Both the position numbers and the translations under genes were made by a program. From assembly GCF_034321785.1 (NCBI RefSeq), contig NZ_JAXLPB010000004.1, forward strand, positions 62,001 to 126,000: a stretch of DNA of 64,000 nt, written 5' to 3'. Position 1 is the first letter of the stretch. The number at the start of each line of letters is the position of its first letter. Shown one piece after another: positions 1 through 7,793 of this stretch. The notes under the pieces are model-generated. The model saw only the letters and a program-made list of their open reading frames with translations, was not told where the DNA came from and made no database searches. The DNA comes from Fulvimarina uroteuthidis. Its GTDB lineage: Bacteria; Pseudomonadota; Alphaproteobacteria; Rhizobiales; Rhizobiaceae.

Positions 1-1206
1 TCTACGAAGGCTGACACCCTGACGCCGGTAAACGCGCAATCCGCGCCGCCCATCCTGATCGTCGGGGCCGGCATTGCCGGGCTGACGACGGCGCTCTGTC
101 TCGCCCGCCGCGGCATCGCGTCGACGCTCGTGGAACGGTCGCCCGTCCTGAAGGAAGCCGGGGCGGGCCTGCAGCTTTCGCCGAACGCCCTGCGTGTCCT
201 CGACCGGCTTGGTCTCCTGCCACATCTTAGCGAGCGAGCGGTGACGGCGCGCTCGGTGACCCTGTGCGATGGCAGGACCGGCAGAACCCTTGCTCGCGTG
301 CCCGTCGCGGCGGCCGACGGCACGCCCTATCTCTCGCTCCACCGCGCCGATCTCCAGGCAGTCCTCCTGGAAGCCGTCGAGGCCGACCCGCTCGTCACGC
401 TTCGCCTTGGCTGCGCCCTGGCAGGGATCGACGACGGGGCCGACATCATGACGGCCCATTTCGAGGGGCCTGACGAACGTGTCGCCTCGGCCGGCTTCAC
501 CCTGCTGATCGCCGCCGATGGGGTGAACAGCCGCGTGGCATCCATCCGCGGACTTTCTCCGCCGGTCCATTCCGGCGCGCTTGCCTGGCGCGCGCGGGTC
601 GTCGGTCGGCCGACGCGCGAGCTTGCGTCGACGGCGCCGGGCATCCGGGCATGGCTCGGACCCGGCATGCATGCCGTCGCCTATCCCATTCGAGCCGGCG
701 AGGAGATCAATCTCGTTCTCGTCGAGAAAACGATTTCGTGGGGCGCGGAAGACGCCGAGGCGCTGCGCGGCCGGTTCTCGGCGTTCGCGCCGGAGCTGCG
801 CGCGCTCGTTAGCGCGGCAGGCGAGATCACGGCATGGCCGATCCTGACGACGCCGCCGGAGCGTCCATGGGTGCTGGCGGACGGCCGGATCGTCCTCGTC
901 GGCGACGCGGCCCACGCCATGCTTCCCTTCGCCGCCCAGGGCGCCGCCATGGCCATCGAGGACGGTTTCGTCCTCGCCCGCGAAACAGATCGCCACGGCG
1001 ATGATCCGGGCCGGGTCGGGCAGGCGTTCGAGCAGGCGCGGCGGTCGAGGGTCCGACGCGTCGAGGCGCGCGCGCGGTTCCATCGGTTCGTCTATCACCT
1101 TCCGCAGCCCGTCGCGCTCGTCCGGAACCTCGTGATGGCGACGACGCCGGACGAAAGGCTTTCCCGCTCCCTGTCCTGGCTCTACGACTGGGTTCCGCCC
1201 AAATAA
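1..1206 (+). CDS. FAD-dependent aromatic-ring-type monooxygenase (5' end outside window)
   Basis: Salicylate hydroxylase/UbiH-like class A flavin monooxygenase. The open frame runs in from the left edge with no in-frame stop, so the true start is outside the window. The dinucleotide-binding motif VGAGIAGL lies at nt 61-84, ahead of the first internal ATG at 130, so that ATG cannot be the start. The second FAD motif, GDAAHAMLPFAAQGA, is near nt 901-945. Family members use NAD(P)H and O2 to hydroxylate aromatic or heteroaromatic substrates; nothing here identifies the substrate. No catabolic neighbours are visible. The family call is firm and the specific function is open. Confidence 0.85.
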   Translation, partial: STKADTLTPVNAQSAPPILIVGAGIAGLTTALCLARRGIASTLVERSPVLKEAGAGLQLSPNALRVLDRLGLLPHLSERAVTARSVTLCDGRTGRTLARVPVAAADGTPYLSLHRADLQAVLLEAVEADPLVTLRLGCALAGIDDGADIMTAHFEGPDERVASAGFTLLIAADGVNSRVASIRGLSPPVHSGALAWRARVVGRPTRELASTAPGIRAWLGPGMHAVAYPIRAGEEINLVLVEKTISWGAEDAEALRGRFSAFAPELRALVSAAGEITAWPILTTPPERPWVLADGRIVLVGDAAHAMLPFAAQGAAMAIEDGFVLARETDRHGDDPGRVGQAFEQARRSRVRRVEARARFHRFVYHLPQPVALVRNLVMATTPDERLSRSLSWLYDWVPPK

Positions 1207-1315
1207 TTGTGATTTGTGGCCATTTCAGCCCACGTTCATTTTCGCAGCCCTATCTGTTCTCACACAGCGCCCTCTTGCGAGCGGCGTCGCCCAACAATGT
1301 GAGAGTGTCTGACCC

Positions 1316-3502
1316 ATGTTCGATATCAGAAAGGCCGGCCGTTTCGCGAGCGTCGCAACGCTTGCCGCTTCGACCGCACTTGCCGGGCCCATCTCGGCCT
1401 ATGCCGCCGACCAGTCGGTCATCCGCCTGGCTCAGGCCGAGGGCGAGGTCCCGCCGCTCGAGCAGGCCGCTCCGCCGGAAGTGATCGAGGAGGCGCCGGT
1501 CGAGACAGCGCCGCCGGTCGTCGAGGAGGCCCCACCCGCGCCCGAGCCGGCTCCCGAGCCCGCCCCAGAGCCGGTCGCCGAAGAGCCGGCGCCTGCGCCA
1601 GAGCCCGCACCGCCGGTCGAGGAAGCGCCCGCCCCCGCGCCGGAGCCCGAGGCGCCCGCACCGGAGCCGGAACCCGCACCCGAGCCCGCGCCCGTAGAGG
1701 AAGCGCCGGCACCCGAGGCCTCGCCGGCGGAAGCCGCTGCGCCTGAGCCCGAAGCACCGGCCGAAGAAGCGCCCGCTCCCGAGCCCGAGCCCGAGCCCGA
1801 GCCCGAAGTCGAAGCACCGCCGGTCGAGGAGCTGGCGCCGGAGGCCGCACCCGTCGAGGAGCCTATGCCGGTAGAGGACGCGGCGCCGATCGAGGCGCCC
1901 GCGGCGGAAGAGCCGGTCGCCGAAGAACCGATCGTCGAGGCCCCTGCAGCCGAAGCGCCGGCCGAAGAGCCGGCAGCTGCCGAGGAAGCGCCGCAGGCCG
2001 ATATGCCTGCCGAGGAGGCTGCGCCCGAGGCCGACGCGCCGTTGGACGACACCGCGCCGACAGCCGAGGACGAAGCAGCGCCGGCGGAATCGGCTCCCGT
2101 GACCGAGGCTCCGGTCGAGGAACTGGCGCCGGCCGAGACGGCCCCGGCGGCCGACGCACCGCTCGGTGAGACGCCGCCCGTCGAAGCTCCGGTCGCACCC
2201 GGCGAAGCAGCTCCGGCCGATGCCGCACCCGCGGACGCGGCGGCTCCCGCCGAGGCGCCTGCCGCAGCGGTATCGGCTCCCGTCGAGGAGGCGCCGACAC
2301 CCGTCTCCGAAGAGATCCAGACCGAGGCGGTGCCCGAGGGCGGGGTTGCGGCAAGCGATGCCCGTGTCCAGACGCTGGCCGAGCCGATCGGCGAGATTCC
2401 CTCGGCCACGGCCGAAGAGGGCCAGCGGATCGACGCCACCGAAATCAACAATTCGAGCGTAACCGACAATTCGACCACGACGAACAACACGGTCACCAAC
2501 AATACGACGACCAACAACACCACGAACACGAACAATACGACGGTCAACACCCAGACCATCGTGCGTGGGCCGCAGCCTGAAATTCCGCCCGGCATCGAGG
2601 TCGTGGAACGCGACGACGACGACGGCCGCGAAATCCTCTCGCTCGTTGGCGCGGGCCTTGCCGGCGCGCTCGCCGGCGGTGCCGCCGCCTATTTCATCCG
2701 CAGCGACGATACGAGCCGTCTCGCCGTCAACGCGGTGGAAGAGCCCTACTACGAACGTCTCGGCGGAGGCCGCGTCCGCGAGACCATCGTGCGCGAAAAC
2801 GGCGTGCAGGTCGTCACCATCTCGAACCGCTACGGCGAGACGATCCAGCGTTCGCGGATCATGCCCGACGGCCGCGAGGTCGTGCTGTTCTACGATCCCT
2901 ATTCGGACGATTCGGCCGCGCCGCAATATTATTACGACGTGGGCGCCGAGCTGCCGCCGATCGACCTGACCATTCCACGGTCGGATTACATCGTCGATGT
3001 CGCCGAGCCCGATCAGGATCTCTACTACCGCACCATCGTCGCACCGCCGGTCGAAACGGTGGAGCGGATCTATTCGGTGGACGAGGTCCGTCGTTCGGAA
3101 CGCATCCGGGACAAGGTGCGCCGGATCGACCTGAACACGATCAATTTCGCCTTTGGCTCGGCCGATATCGCGCAGGAACAGGTCGGCAATCTCGAAGCCC
3201 TGGCCCAGGCGATCTCCGAGGTGGTCGAACAGAACCCGGCCGAAACCTTCCTCATCGAAGGCCATACGGATGCGGTCGGCTCGGATGTCGCCAACCTGAA
3301 ACTGTCCGACCGCCGGGCCGAGACGGTTGCCGCGGCCCTGTCGTCCTATTTCGACGTGCCGGCGGAAAACCTGATCACGCAGGGCTATGGCGAACAGTTC
3401 CTGAAGGTGGAGACCCAAAGCCAGAACGCGGAGAACCGCCGCGTCACGGTCCGCCGGATCACACCGCTGGTCAAGCCGGTCGCGACGTCGGCGGCACGGT
3501 AG
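1316..3502 (+). CDS. OmpA-family outer-membrane/peptidoglycan-binding protein with a long Pro-Ala-Glu spacer
   Basis: A 728-residue envelope protein. Residues 1-30 form a signal peptide ending in an ISAYA-type cleavage site. Residues about 40-350 are almost entirely Pro, Ala and Glu (PEPAP, VEEAP, PAEEAP units). A short Asn/Thr-rich tract follows (about 377-420), then a hydrophobic Gly/Ala segment (about 440-462). The C-terminal OmpA domain (about 610-715) has the FAFGSADI start and the GHTDAVGS...LSDRRAETV core that binds diaminopimelate in peptidoglycan. It is likely a cell-wall-anchored periplasmic or outer-membrane protein whose acidic rod spans the periplasm. There is no N-terminal beta-barrel. 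A perfect hairpin terminator follows the stop. Confidence 0.85.
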   Translation: MFDIRKAGRFASVATLAASTALAGPISAYAADQSVIRLAQAEGEVPPLEQAAPPEVIEEAPVETAPPVVEEAPPAPEPAPEPAPEPVAEEPAPAPEPAPPVEEAPAPAPEPEAPAPEPEPAPEPAPVEEAPAPEASPAEAAAPEPEAPAEEAPAPEPEPEPEPEVEAPPVEELAPEAAPVEEPMPVEDAAPIEAPAAEEPVAEEPIVEAPAAEAPAEEPAAAEEAPQADMPAEEAAPEADAPLDDTAPTAEDEAAPAESAPVTEAPVEELAPAETAPAADAPLGETPPVEAPVAPGEAAPADAAPADAAAPAEAPAAAVSAPVEEAPTPVSEEIQTEAVPEGGVAASDARVQTLAEPIGEIPSATAEEGQRIDATEINNSSVTDNSTTTNNTVTNNTTTNNTTNTNNTTVNTQTIVRGPQPEIPPGIEVVERDDDDGREILSLVGAGLAGALAGGAAAYFIRSDDTSRLAVNAVEEPYYERLGGGRVRETIVRENGVQVVTISNRYGETIQRSRIMPDGREVVLFYDPYSDDSAAPQYYYDVGAELPPIDLTIPRSDYIVDVAEPDQDLYYRTIVAPPVETVERIYSVDEVRRSERIRDKVRRIDLNTINFAFGSADIAQEQVGNLEALAQAISEVVEQNPAETFLIEGHTDAVGSDVANLKLSDRRAETVAAALSSYFDVPAENLITQGYGEQFLKVETQSQNAENRRVTVRRITPLVKPVATSAAR
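1440..2340 (+). repeat. In-frame Pro-Ala-Glu low-complexity repeat tract
   Basis: About 900 nt of degenerate repeats made of GAG/GAA, CCG/CCC and GCG/GCC codons inside the OmpA-family gene. Units such as PEPAPEPAPEP and EEAPAPEPEP recur with variations. The tract is strictly in frame, and on the reverse strand it produces long Ser/Gly/Ala-rich and Arg-rich open frames that are artefacts. Confidence 0.9.
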
Positions 3503-3534
3503 AAGGCCGCACGAGGCGCAAGGGTAAAGCAAGG

Positions 3535-3568
3535 AAAAACCCCGGATCATCGCTGATCCGGGGTTTTT
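3535..3568. terminator. Bidirectional intrinsic terminator between ompA-like gene and metF
   Basis: A perfect 15-bp inverted repeat (3535-3549 and 3554-3568) with a TCGC loop. The arms begin and end with five A and five T, so a U-tract is present on both strands. It sits between two convergent genes and should stop both transcripts. Confidence 0.93.
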
Positions 3569-3604
3569 CGTGTCTCCTGCGCGAGCGATCCGCCGAAACC
3601 GATG

Positions 3605-4513
3605 TCAGGCGGCGGCGCTCTCGATCGCCTGGGCGGCGTCCTCCTGCGCGCGCAGTCCAAGGATATGGCAGATCGAGTAGACGAGATCGGCCTTGTTCAT
3701 CGTGTAGAAATGGAAGTCGGTGAAGCCGCGCTCGGTCAGATCGATCACCTGGTCCGCGCACGTCGCCGCCGCCACATGGCTGTGGGTCAGGGGATCGGTG
3801 TCCAGGCCCTCGAAACGCGCATGCACCCAGGACGGCACGTTCGCGCCGGCCTTGGAGGCGAAGTTCGCGACCTTCCGGAAATCATGCACCGGCGCGATGC
3901 CCGGAACGATCGGAATATAGATGCCGGCCTTGCGCACGCGCTCGACATAGCGCTCGAAAACGTCGTTATCGAAGAAGAATTGGGTGATGGCCCGGGTGGC
4001 ACCGGCATCGACCTTCCGCTTCAGAAGTTCGATATCGGTGAAGAAGTCGGAGCTTTCCGGGTGCTTCTCGGGATAGGCCGACACCGAGATCTCGAAATCA
4101 TCGATCTCGCGCAGTCCCGCACACAGTTCGACCGCGTTGCTGTATCCGTCGGTGTGCGATTGCCAGACCTGTCCGACGCCGTGCTGGCTGTCGCCGCGCA
4201 GCGCGACGAAGTGCTTCACACCGGTATCGCGGTACTGGCGGACAACCTCGTTGACCTCCTCCTTCGAGGCGTCGACGCAGGTCAGGTGCGCGGCCGGCGT
4301 CAGGCTGGTCTCGTTCAGGATACGCTCGATCGTGTGATGGGTGCGCTCGCGGGTCGAGCCGCCGGCGCCGTAGGTGACCGAAACGAAGCTCGGCTTCAGC
4401 GGCGCGAGACGCTCGATCGAGCGCCAGAGGCTTTCTTCCATCTTGTCCGACTTGGGCGGAAAGAATTCGAAGGATACCGTGATCGGTGCGGATGTCGGGC
4501 GAGGTCTGAGCAT
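3605..4513 (-). CDS. metF: 5,10-methylenetetrahydrofolate reductase
   Basis: Reduces methylene-THF to 5-methyl-THF for methionine synthesis, with FAD, in the cytoplasm. The N-terminus carries the FEFFPPKS signature with the catalytic Glu at residue 16. VSVTYGAGGS and the HFVALRGD region follow, then QFFFDN and VPGIAP. From this start the product is 302 residues, close to E. coli MetF (296). An upstream ATG at 4558 is possible, but the ATG at 4513 is preceded by GGAG at a suitable distance and gives the family's usual N-terminus. It lies 85 nt downstream of the sahR-like gene on the same strand, so the two are probably cotranscribed from the operator-bearing promoter near 5640. Confidence 0.93.
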   Translation of the reverse strand: MLRPRPTSAPITVSFEFFPPKSDKMEESLWRSIERLAPLKPSFVSVTYGAGGSTRERTHHTIERILNETSLTPAAHLTCVDASKEEVNEVVRQYRDTGVKHFVALRGDSQHGVGQVWQSHTDGYSNAVELCAGLREIDDFEISVSAYPEKHPESSDFFTDIELLKRKVDAGATRAITQFFFDNDVFERYVERVRKAGIYIPIVPGIAPVHDFRKVANFASKAGANVPSWVHARFEGLDTDPLTHSHVAAATCADQVIDLTERGFTDFHFYTMNKADLVYSICHILGLRAQEDAAQAIESAAA

Positions 4514-4598
4514 CGTGTGAAGTCTCCGTTCATTCGCCGGTGCCCCCGGCATTGTCATGTTCGTCTTGCAGTGTCGGGTCGATCAGGCGAAAAATCGA

Positions 4599-5612
4599 TC
4601 AGGCATAGGCCATCGTCTCCGCAGGCGCATTCGGGGCCAATAGCAAACGCGGGTCCTGGCCGATACAGATGGTGACGGTCAGCCCGCCGGTTTCGGCCGC
4701 CCCCGAGCGCAAATGGTTCACGGCCCGCATTTCCAGCCCGCAACCCTCGATGAACGCCGTCAGGGACTCCTCCGAAAAGCCAAGGCGCAGGTGGGCGTGG
4801 TCGGTGCGCAGGAATTCCATCTCGTGAGCCGCGAAATCGACGATGACGAGGCGCCCGCCCGGCGCGAGAACGGAGGCGGCCTCGCGCACGGCCCGCGCCG
4901 GATCGTCGAGATAATGCAGCACCTGATGGAGAATCACCAGATCGTAGGTCTCGCCGTTGGCCGGCAGATGATAGGCGTCGCCGAGCCGGACCTGGGCGTT
5001 CTCGATGCCCGCATCGTCAAGCTTGGCGCGGGCGGCGGCAATCATCTCGCGGGAGGCGTCGATGCCCAGCACGCGTTCGCAGCGCGGTGCCAGGAGTTCG
5101 ATCATGCGGCCCGTGCCGGTGCCGATGTCGAGCATGGTGCCGATCCGGCGCTTGCCCAGCGTTTCGTCGAGCACCGCCGCGATCTCGGCGTCGGGCACGT
5201 GCAGCGCGCGGATCCGGTCCCAATGTTCGGCGTTCTGGGCGAAATAGTCGGCCGCACGGCGCGTGCGGTCGGCCCGCACGGCTTCGAGGCGCTCGCGATC
5301 CTTTCGCACGATGGCGTCGTCGGCCTCGATCCCCGCATCCAGCGAGCGCGCCAGAATGCCGGCCGGATGCCGGTCCGAGACGCGGAAATAGGCGTAGGCG
5401 CCCTCCTGGTAGCGCTCGAGAACCCCGCATTCGGACATGAGCTTCAGATGACGGGAGATGCGCGGCTGCGATTGACCGAGGATCACGGTCAACTCGCTGA
5501 CCGTGAGATCGCACGATTTCAGAACCACGGCGAGCCGCAGCCTCGTCGGCTCGGCCAAGGCCTTCAGCACGTCGACGGTGCGCTCGAAATCGAGTGTCGG
5601 GGCCGAAGCCAT
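4599..5612 (-). CDS. sahR: SahR-like ArsR-family regulator fused to a SAM-methyltransferase-fold sensor domain
   Basis: A 337-residue two-domain protein. Residues about 8-90 are an ArsR winged helix-turn-helix (LKALAEPTRLRL, then a helix with SQPRISRHLKLM). Residues about 145-310 are a class I methyltransferase fold with the glycine motif LDIGTGTGRM and a later D-x-V-I-L-H-Q segment. Published SahR proteins have this architecture. They repress SAM-cycle genes (ahcY, metE/H, metF, metK), and the methyltransferase-like domain binds S-adenosylhomocysteine, which releases the repressor. Position directly upstream of metF, and a palindrome in front of its own start, support this role. Catalytic methylation is not excluded by sequence. 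Confidence 0.82.
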   Translation of the reverse strand: MASAPTLDFERTVDVLKALAEPTRLRLAVVLKSCDLTVSELTVILGQSQPRISRHLKLMSECGVLERYQEGAYAYFRVSDRHPAGILARSLDAGIEADDAIVRKDRERLEAVRADRTRRAADYFAQNAEHWDRIRALHVPDAEIAAVLDETLGKRRIGTMLDIGTGTGRMIELLAPRCERVLGIDASREMIAAARAKLDDAGIENAQVRLGDAYHLPANGETYDLVILHQVLHYLDDPARAVREAASVLAPGGRLVIVDFAAHEMEFLRTDHAHLRLGFSEESLTAFIEGCGLEMRAVNHLRSGAAETGGLTVTICIGQDPRLLLAPNAPAETMAYA

Positions 5613-5629
5613 GCGGATCTCCTATACTG

Positions 5630-5649
5630 ACATAAAGATATGTTTATGT
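5630..5649. promoter_or_regulatory. Palindromic operator, predicted SahR site
   Basis: A 20-bp inverted repeat: ACATAAA, a six-base centre GATATG, then TTTATGT. The seven-base arms match perfectly and the inner ATAT is also palindromic, leaving one mismatched pair. It lies 17 nt upstream of the sahR-like start codon and about 90 nt upstream of trmO on the other strand. It is an AT-rich patch in GC-rich DNA, as expected for an autoregulatory operator. The SahR assignment is inferred from the neighbouring gene and metF. Confidence 0.72.
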
Positions 5650-5737
5650 GATTTCACACTCGATCGCAAGCCTTGATTCGGCATCGCGTGAAATGGCATC
5701 ACAGGTGAGGCCCGCATTCTCGACGAAAGTCCCAGCC

Positions 5738-6232
5738 ATGACCGACCCATCGACGATCCGACATGGCGAGGTCCGATTCTCGGCGATCGACGACAGCCCC
5801 TTCGATGCCGGGGTCCGGTTCATCGGGCGCATCCGCTCGCCCTGGAAGACGCGTGCCGACTGTCCGAAGAATATGGCAAGGGCGCGCGAGCGCGATCAGC
5901 TGGCCCACGCGGAACTCTTCGCTCCCTATGGCGAGGCGCTGGCGGGCCTGACACCAGGTTCGCACGTGTTCCTCCTGAGCTTTCTCGACCGGTCGGCCCG
6001 CGATCTCGCCCTCCAGATGCCGCGCCATGCGGACGCACCGCGCGGAACCTTCTCCCTGCGTTCGCCCGTGCGGCCGAACCCGATCGGCCTGCATCTGGTG
6101 AAGCTCGTGGCGATCGACCGGGATGCGGGTCGCCTGACGCTGGATGCGATCGACGTGCTCGACGACACGCCGCTCATCGACATCAAGCCGTATCTCTTCA
6201 GCGTCGACGCCCCGCCGCAGGCGATCGCCTGA
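5738..6232 (+). CDS. trmO: tRNA m6t6A37 methyltransferase TrmO (TsaA/VirR family)
   Basis: A 164-residue TsaA-like beta-barrel protein. It contains the family segment FIGRIRSPW near residue 30, the DLALQMPRHADAPRGTF region and the signature SPVRPNPIGLHLVKL, followed by DVLDDTPLIDIKPYL. Members use SAM to N6-methylate t6A37 in threonine tRNAs. In-frame upstream codons reach a GTG at 5648, but the ATG at 5738 gives a normal-length product. The gene is divergent from the sahR-like gene and shares its operator region. DUF2293 follows one base after the stop. Confidence 0.82.
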   Translation: MTDPSTIRHGEVRFSAIDDSPFDAGVRFIGRIRSPWKTRADCPKNMARARERDQLAHAELFAPYGEALAGLTPGSHVFLLSFLDRSARDLALQMPRHADAPRGTFSLRSPVRPNPIGLHLVKLVAIDRDAGRLTLDAIDVLDDTPLIDIKPYLFSVDAPPQAIA

Positions 6233-6233
6233 G

Positions 6234-6614
6234 ATGGCGACGGCGCGGCAACGGCTGATCGTGAAAGCCGTCACGGACCTCGTTCCCCGCGCACCGTTTC
6301 TCGACGCGGAGGCGATCCGGGCCGCGGCACGGGCCCGGCACATGCGCGGACTGAGGCCCGAGGCGGCAGTCTGGCTGGCCACGATCGCCCATATCCGCCA
6401 CCAGCACACCGATTACGATGCGCTGATGGACGAGGGTTACGAGAGAGATGCCGCGCGGTTCTTCGTCGTCGAGGACACCAATGGCGTCCTCGACGCATGG
6501 GGTGCGGCCCGCAGGCTCGACCCGGAGGTCGACGAGCCGTCCGCCGAAGACGCGCAAGGATATGGGGCGGACGAGGTGACGGACGGGGACGACGAAGAGA
6601 CGGACGAAGATTGA
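6234..6614 (+). CDS. DUF2293 domain protein
   Basis: A 126-residue protein of unknown function. Residues about 5-85 match the DUF2293 pattern as I remember it: MRGLRPEAAVWLATIAHIRH-x-HTDYDALMDEGY-x-RD-x-ARFFV. The last 30 residues are strongly acidic (Asp/Glu/Gly). The start codon comes one base after the trmO stop, so the two genes are almost certainly cotranscribed and probably translationally coupled. No enzymatic motif is visible. Confidence 0.78.
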   Translation: MATARQRLIVKAVTDLVPRAPFLDAEAIRAAARARHMRGLRPEAAVWLATIAHIRHQHTDYDALMDEGYERDAARFFVVEDTNGVLDAWGAARRLDPEVDEPSAEDAQGYGADEVTDGDDEETDED

Positions 6615-6644
6615 GGCCGGACGGATCGGGCGCACCGCCGGCGG

Positions 6645-7265
6645 TCAGTCGGCCCCGGACGTGTCCGTGCGCGCGGGATCGAACGTCCAGACCCGGTAGA
6701 GATAGATCACGACGATCAGCACGAGCACGGCGTTCGAGACCGGACCGACATAGCCGCCGATCAGCTCGTACTGGGAGCGCAGCCAATATCCTCCAAGGGC
6801 GAGGAAACTCGTCCAGGCGGCACTGCCGATGGCCGAGTAGACCAGGAATTTCCACAGCGGCATGCGGGCGATGCCGGCCGGAACCGAGATGAGGGTCCGC
6901 ACGGTGGGCACGAGGCGACCGAACAGCACCGCTTCGGACCCGTGCCGCACGAACCAGTCGTTCGCCGTCTCCACGTCCTGCGGGCCCATGGTGATCCATC
7001 GACCATGCCTGGCCGCAAAACCCTTGGTGCGCCTGAGGCCCATCCACAATCCGAGATAATACCAGGGCACGACGCCGAGGAGCGAACCGATGGTGCCGGC
7101 GACGATGACGCTGACAAGGCTCATCGAGCCGGACGCCGCCTCGTAACCGGCAAGCGGCATGATCAGTTCGGACGGGATCGGCGGAAAGATGTTCTCGAGG
7201 AACATCAAGAGCGCGATGCCGAACGGCCCGAGCGTGTCCATCAAACTGTTGACGAAGCTGTCCAT
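6645..7265 (-). CDS. DedA-family inner-membrane protein
   Basis: About 206 residues with several hydrophobic segments. It has the DedA signature MFLENIFPPIPSE near the N-terminus, a middle amphipathic region and F-G-R-L-V-P-x-V-R motifs (VLFGRLVPTVRTLISVPAGIARM). DedA proteins are conserved membrane proteins linked to envelope integrity, and some scramble or flip undecaprenyl phosphate or phospholipids. A GTG at 7280 is an alternative start five codons upstream. It stands alone, with the response regulator of a kinase pair upstream on the same strand. Confidence 0.86.
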   Translation of the reverse strand: MDSFVNSLMDTLGPFGIALLMFLENIFPPIPSELIMPLAGYEAASGSMSLVSVIVAGTIGSLLGVVPWYYLGLWMGLRRTKGFAARHGRWITMGPQDVETANDWFVRHGSEAVLFGRLVPTVRTLISVPAGIARMPLWKFLVYSAIGSAAWTSFLALGGYWLRSQYELIGGYVGPVSNAVLVLIVVIYLYRVWTFDPARTDTSGAD

Positions 7266-7394
7266 GATTGTCCGATTCACATTCCGATAGATTTACGCCG
7301 TGCTCGGCGTCGGGGGCGCCGGCCCGGTTCCAGATACAGCGCTCGGGGGAAACGGCAAACCGATGCCGCACGCCGCAGTGAAGTCGTTCGACCG

Positions 7395-7793
7395 TCAGTC
7401 CGCCTGTGCACCGACGATCGTCAGGATCGCGTCCTCGATCTGGCGGGCGGTATACGGCTTTTGCAGGATGGGGTAGACCGTCCACTCGCTCGGCACCCCG
7501 TCGCGCCCGTATCCGGTCGCAAAGACGATCGGAATTTCGAACGCGCGCAGCCGCTCGGCGATCGGGAACACGGTGCGGTCGCCGAGATTGACATCGAGGA
7601 TGGCGACGCCGACATCCAGATCCTCCTCGACCAGCGTCTGCGCGGCCTTGAAGCGCATCGCCGGACCCACGACCTCGCAGCCGACATCCAGGAGCATGTC
7701 TTCCAGTTGCATGGCGATCACGCTCTCGTCCTCGACGACGAAAACGCGAAGGCCGTGGACGGACACGTTCGATTTATGCAGCTGACGTTTCAA
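7395..7793 (-). CDS. Stand-alone receiver-domain response regulator
   Basis: A 132-residue single-domain receiver. Acidic pocket residues appear in FVVEDES; the phospho-acceptor is the Asp in VAILDVNLGD; and the conserved Lys is in LQKPYTARQIE. There is no output domain, so it probably acts by protein interaction or phosphotransfer. The reading frame overlaps the end of the upstream kinase gene by 20 nt. The assigned start is a TTG at 7793 behind a G-rich Shine-Dalgarno. A GTG at 7766 would remove the overlap and still keep the receiver fold. It is cotranscribed with the HWE kinase, its likely partner. Confidence 0.85.
   Translation of the reverse strand: MKRQLHKSNVSVHGLRVFVVEDESVIAMQLEDMLLDVGCEVVGPAMRFKAAQTLVEEDLDVGVAILDVNLGDRTVFPIAERLRAFEIPIVFATGYGRDGVPSEWTVYPILQKPYTARQIEDAILTIVGAQAD

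Noticed and set aside
1250..3550. A 766-residue reverse-strand open frame and other long frames across the OmpA-like gene
   Set aside because: They are Gly/Arg/Ser-rich shadows of the Pro-Ala-Glu repeats; the forward frame has a signal peptide and OmpA domain.
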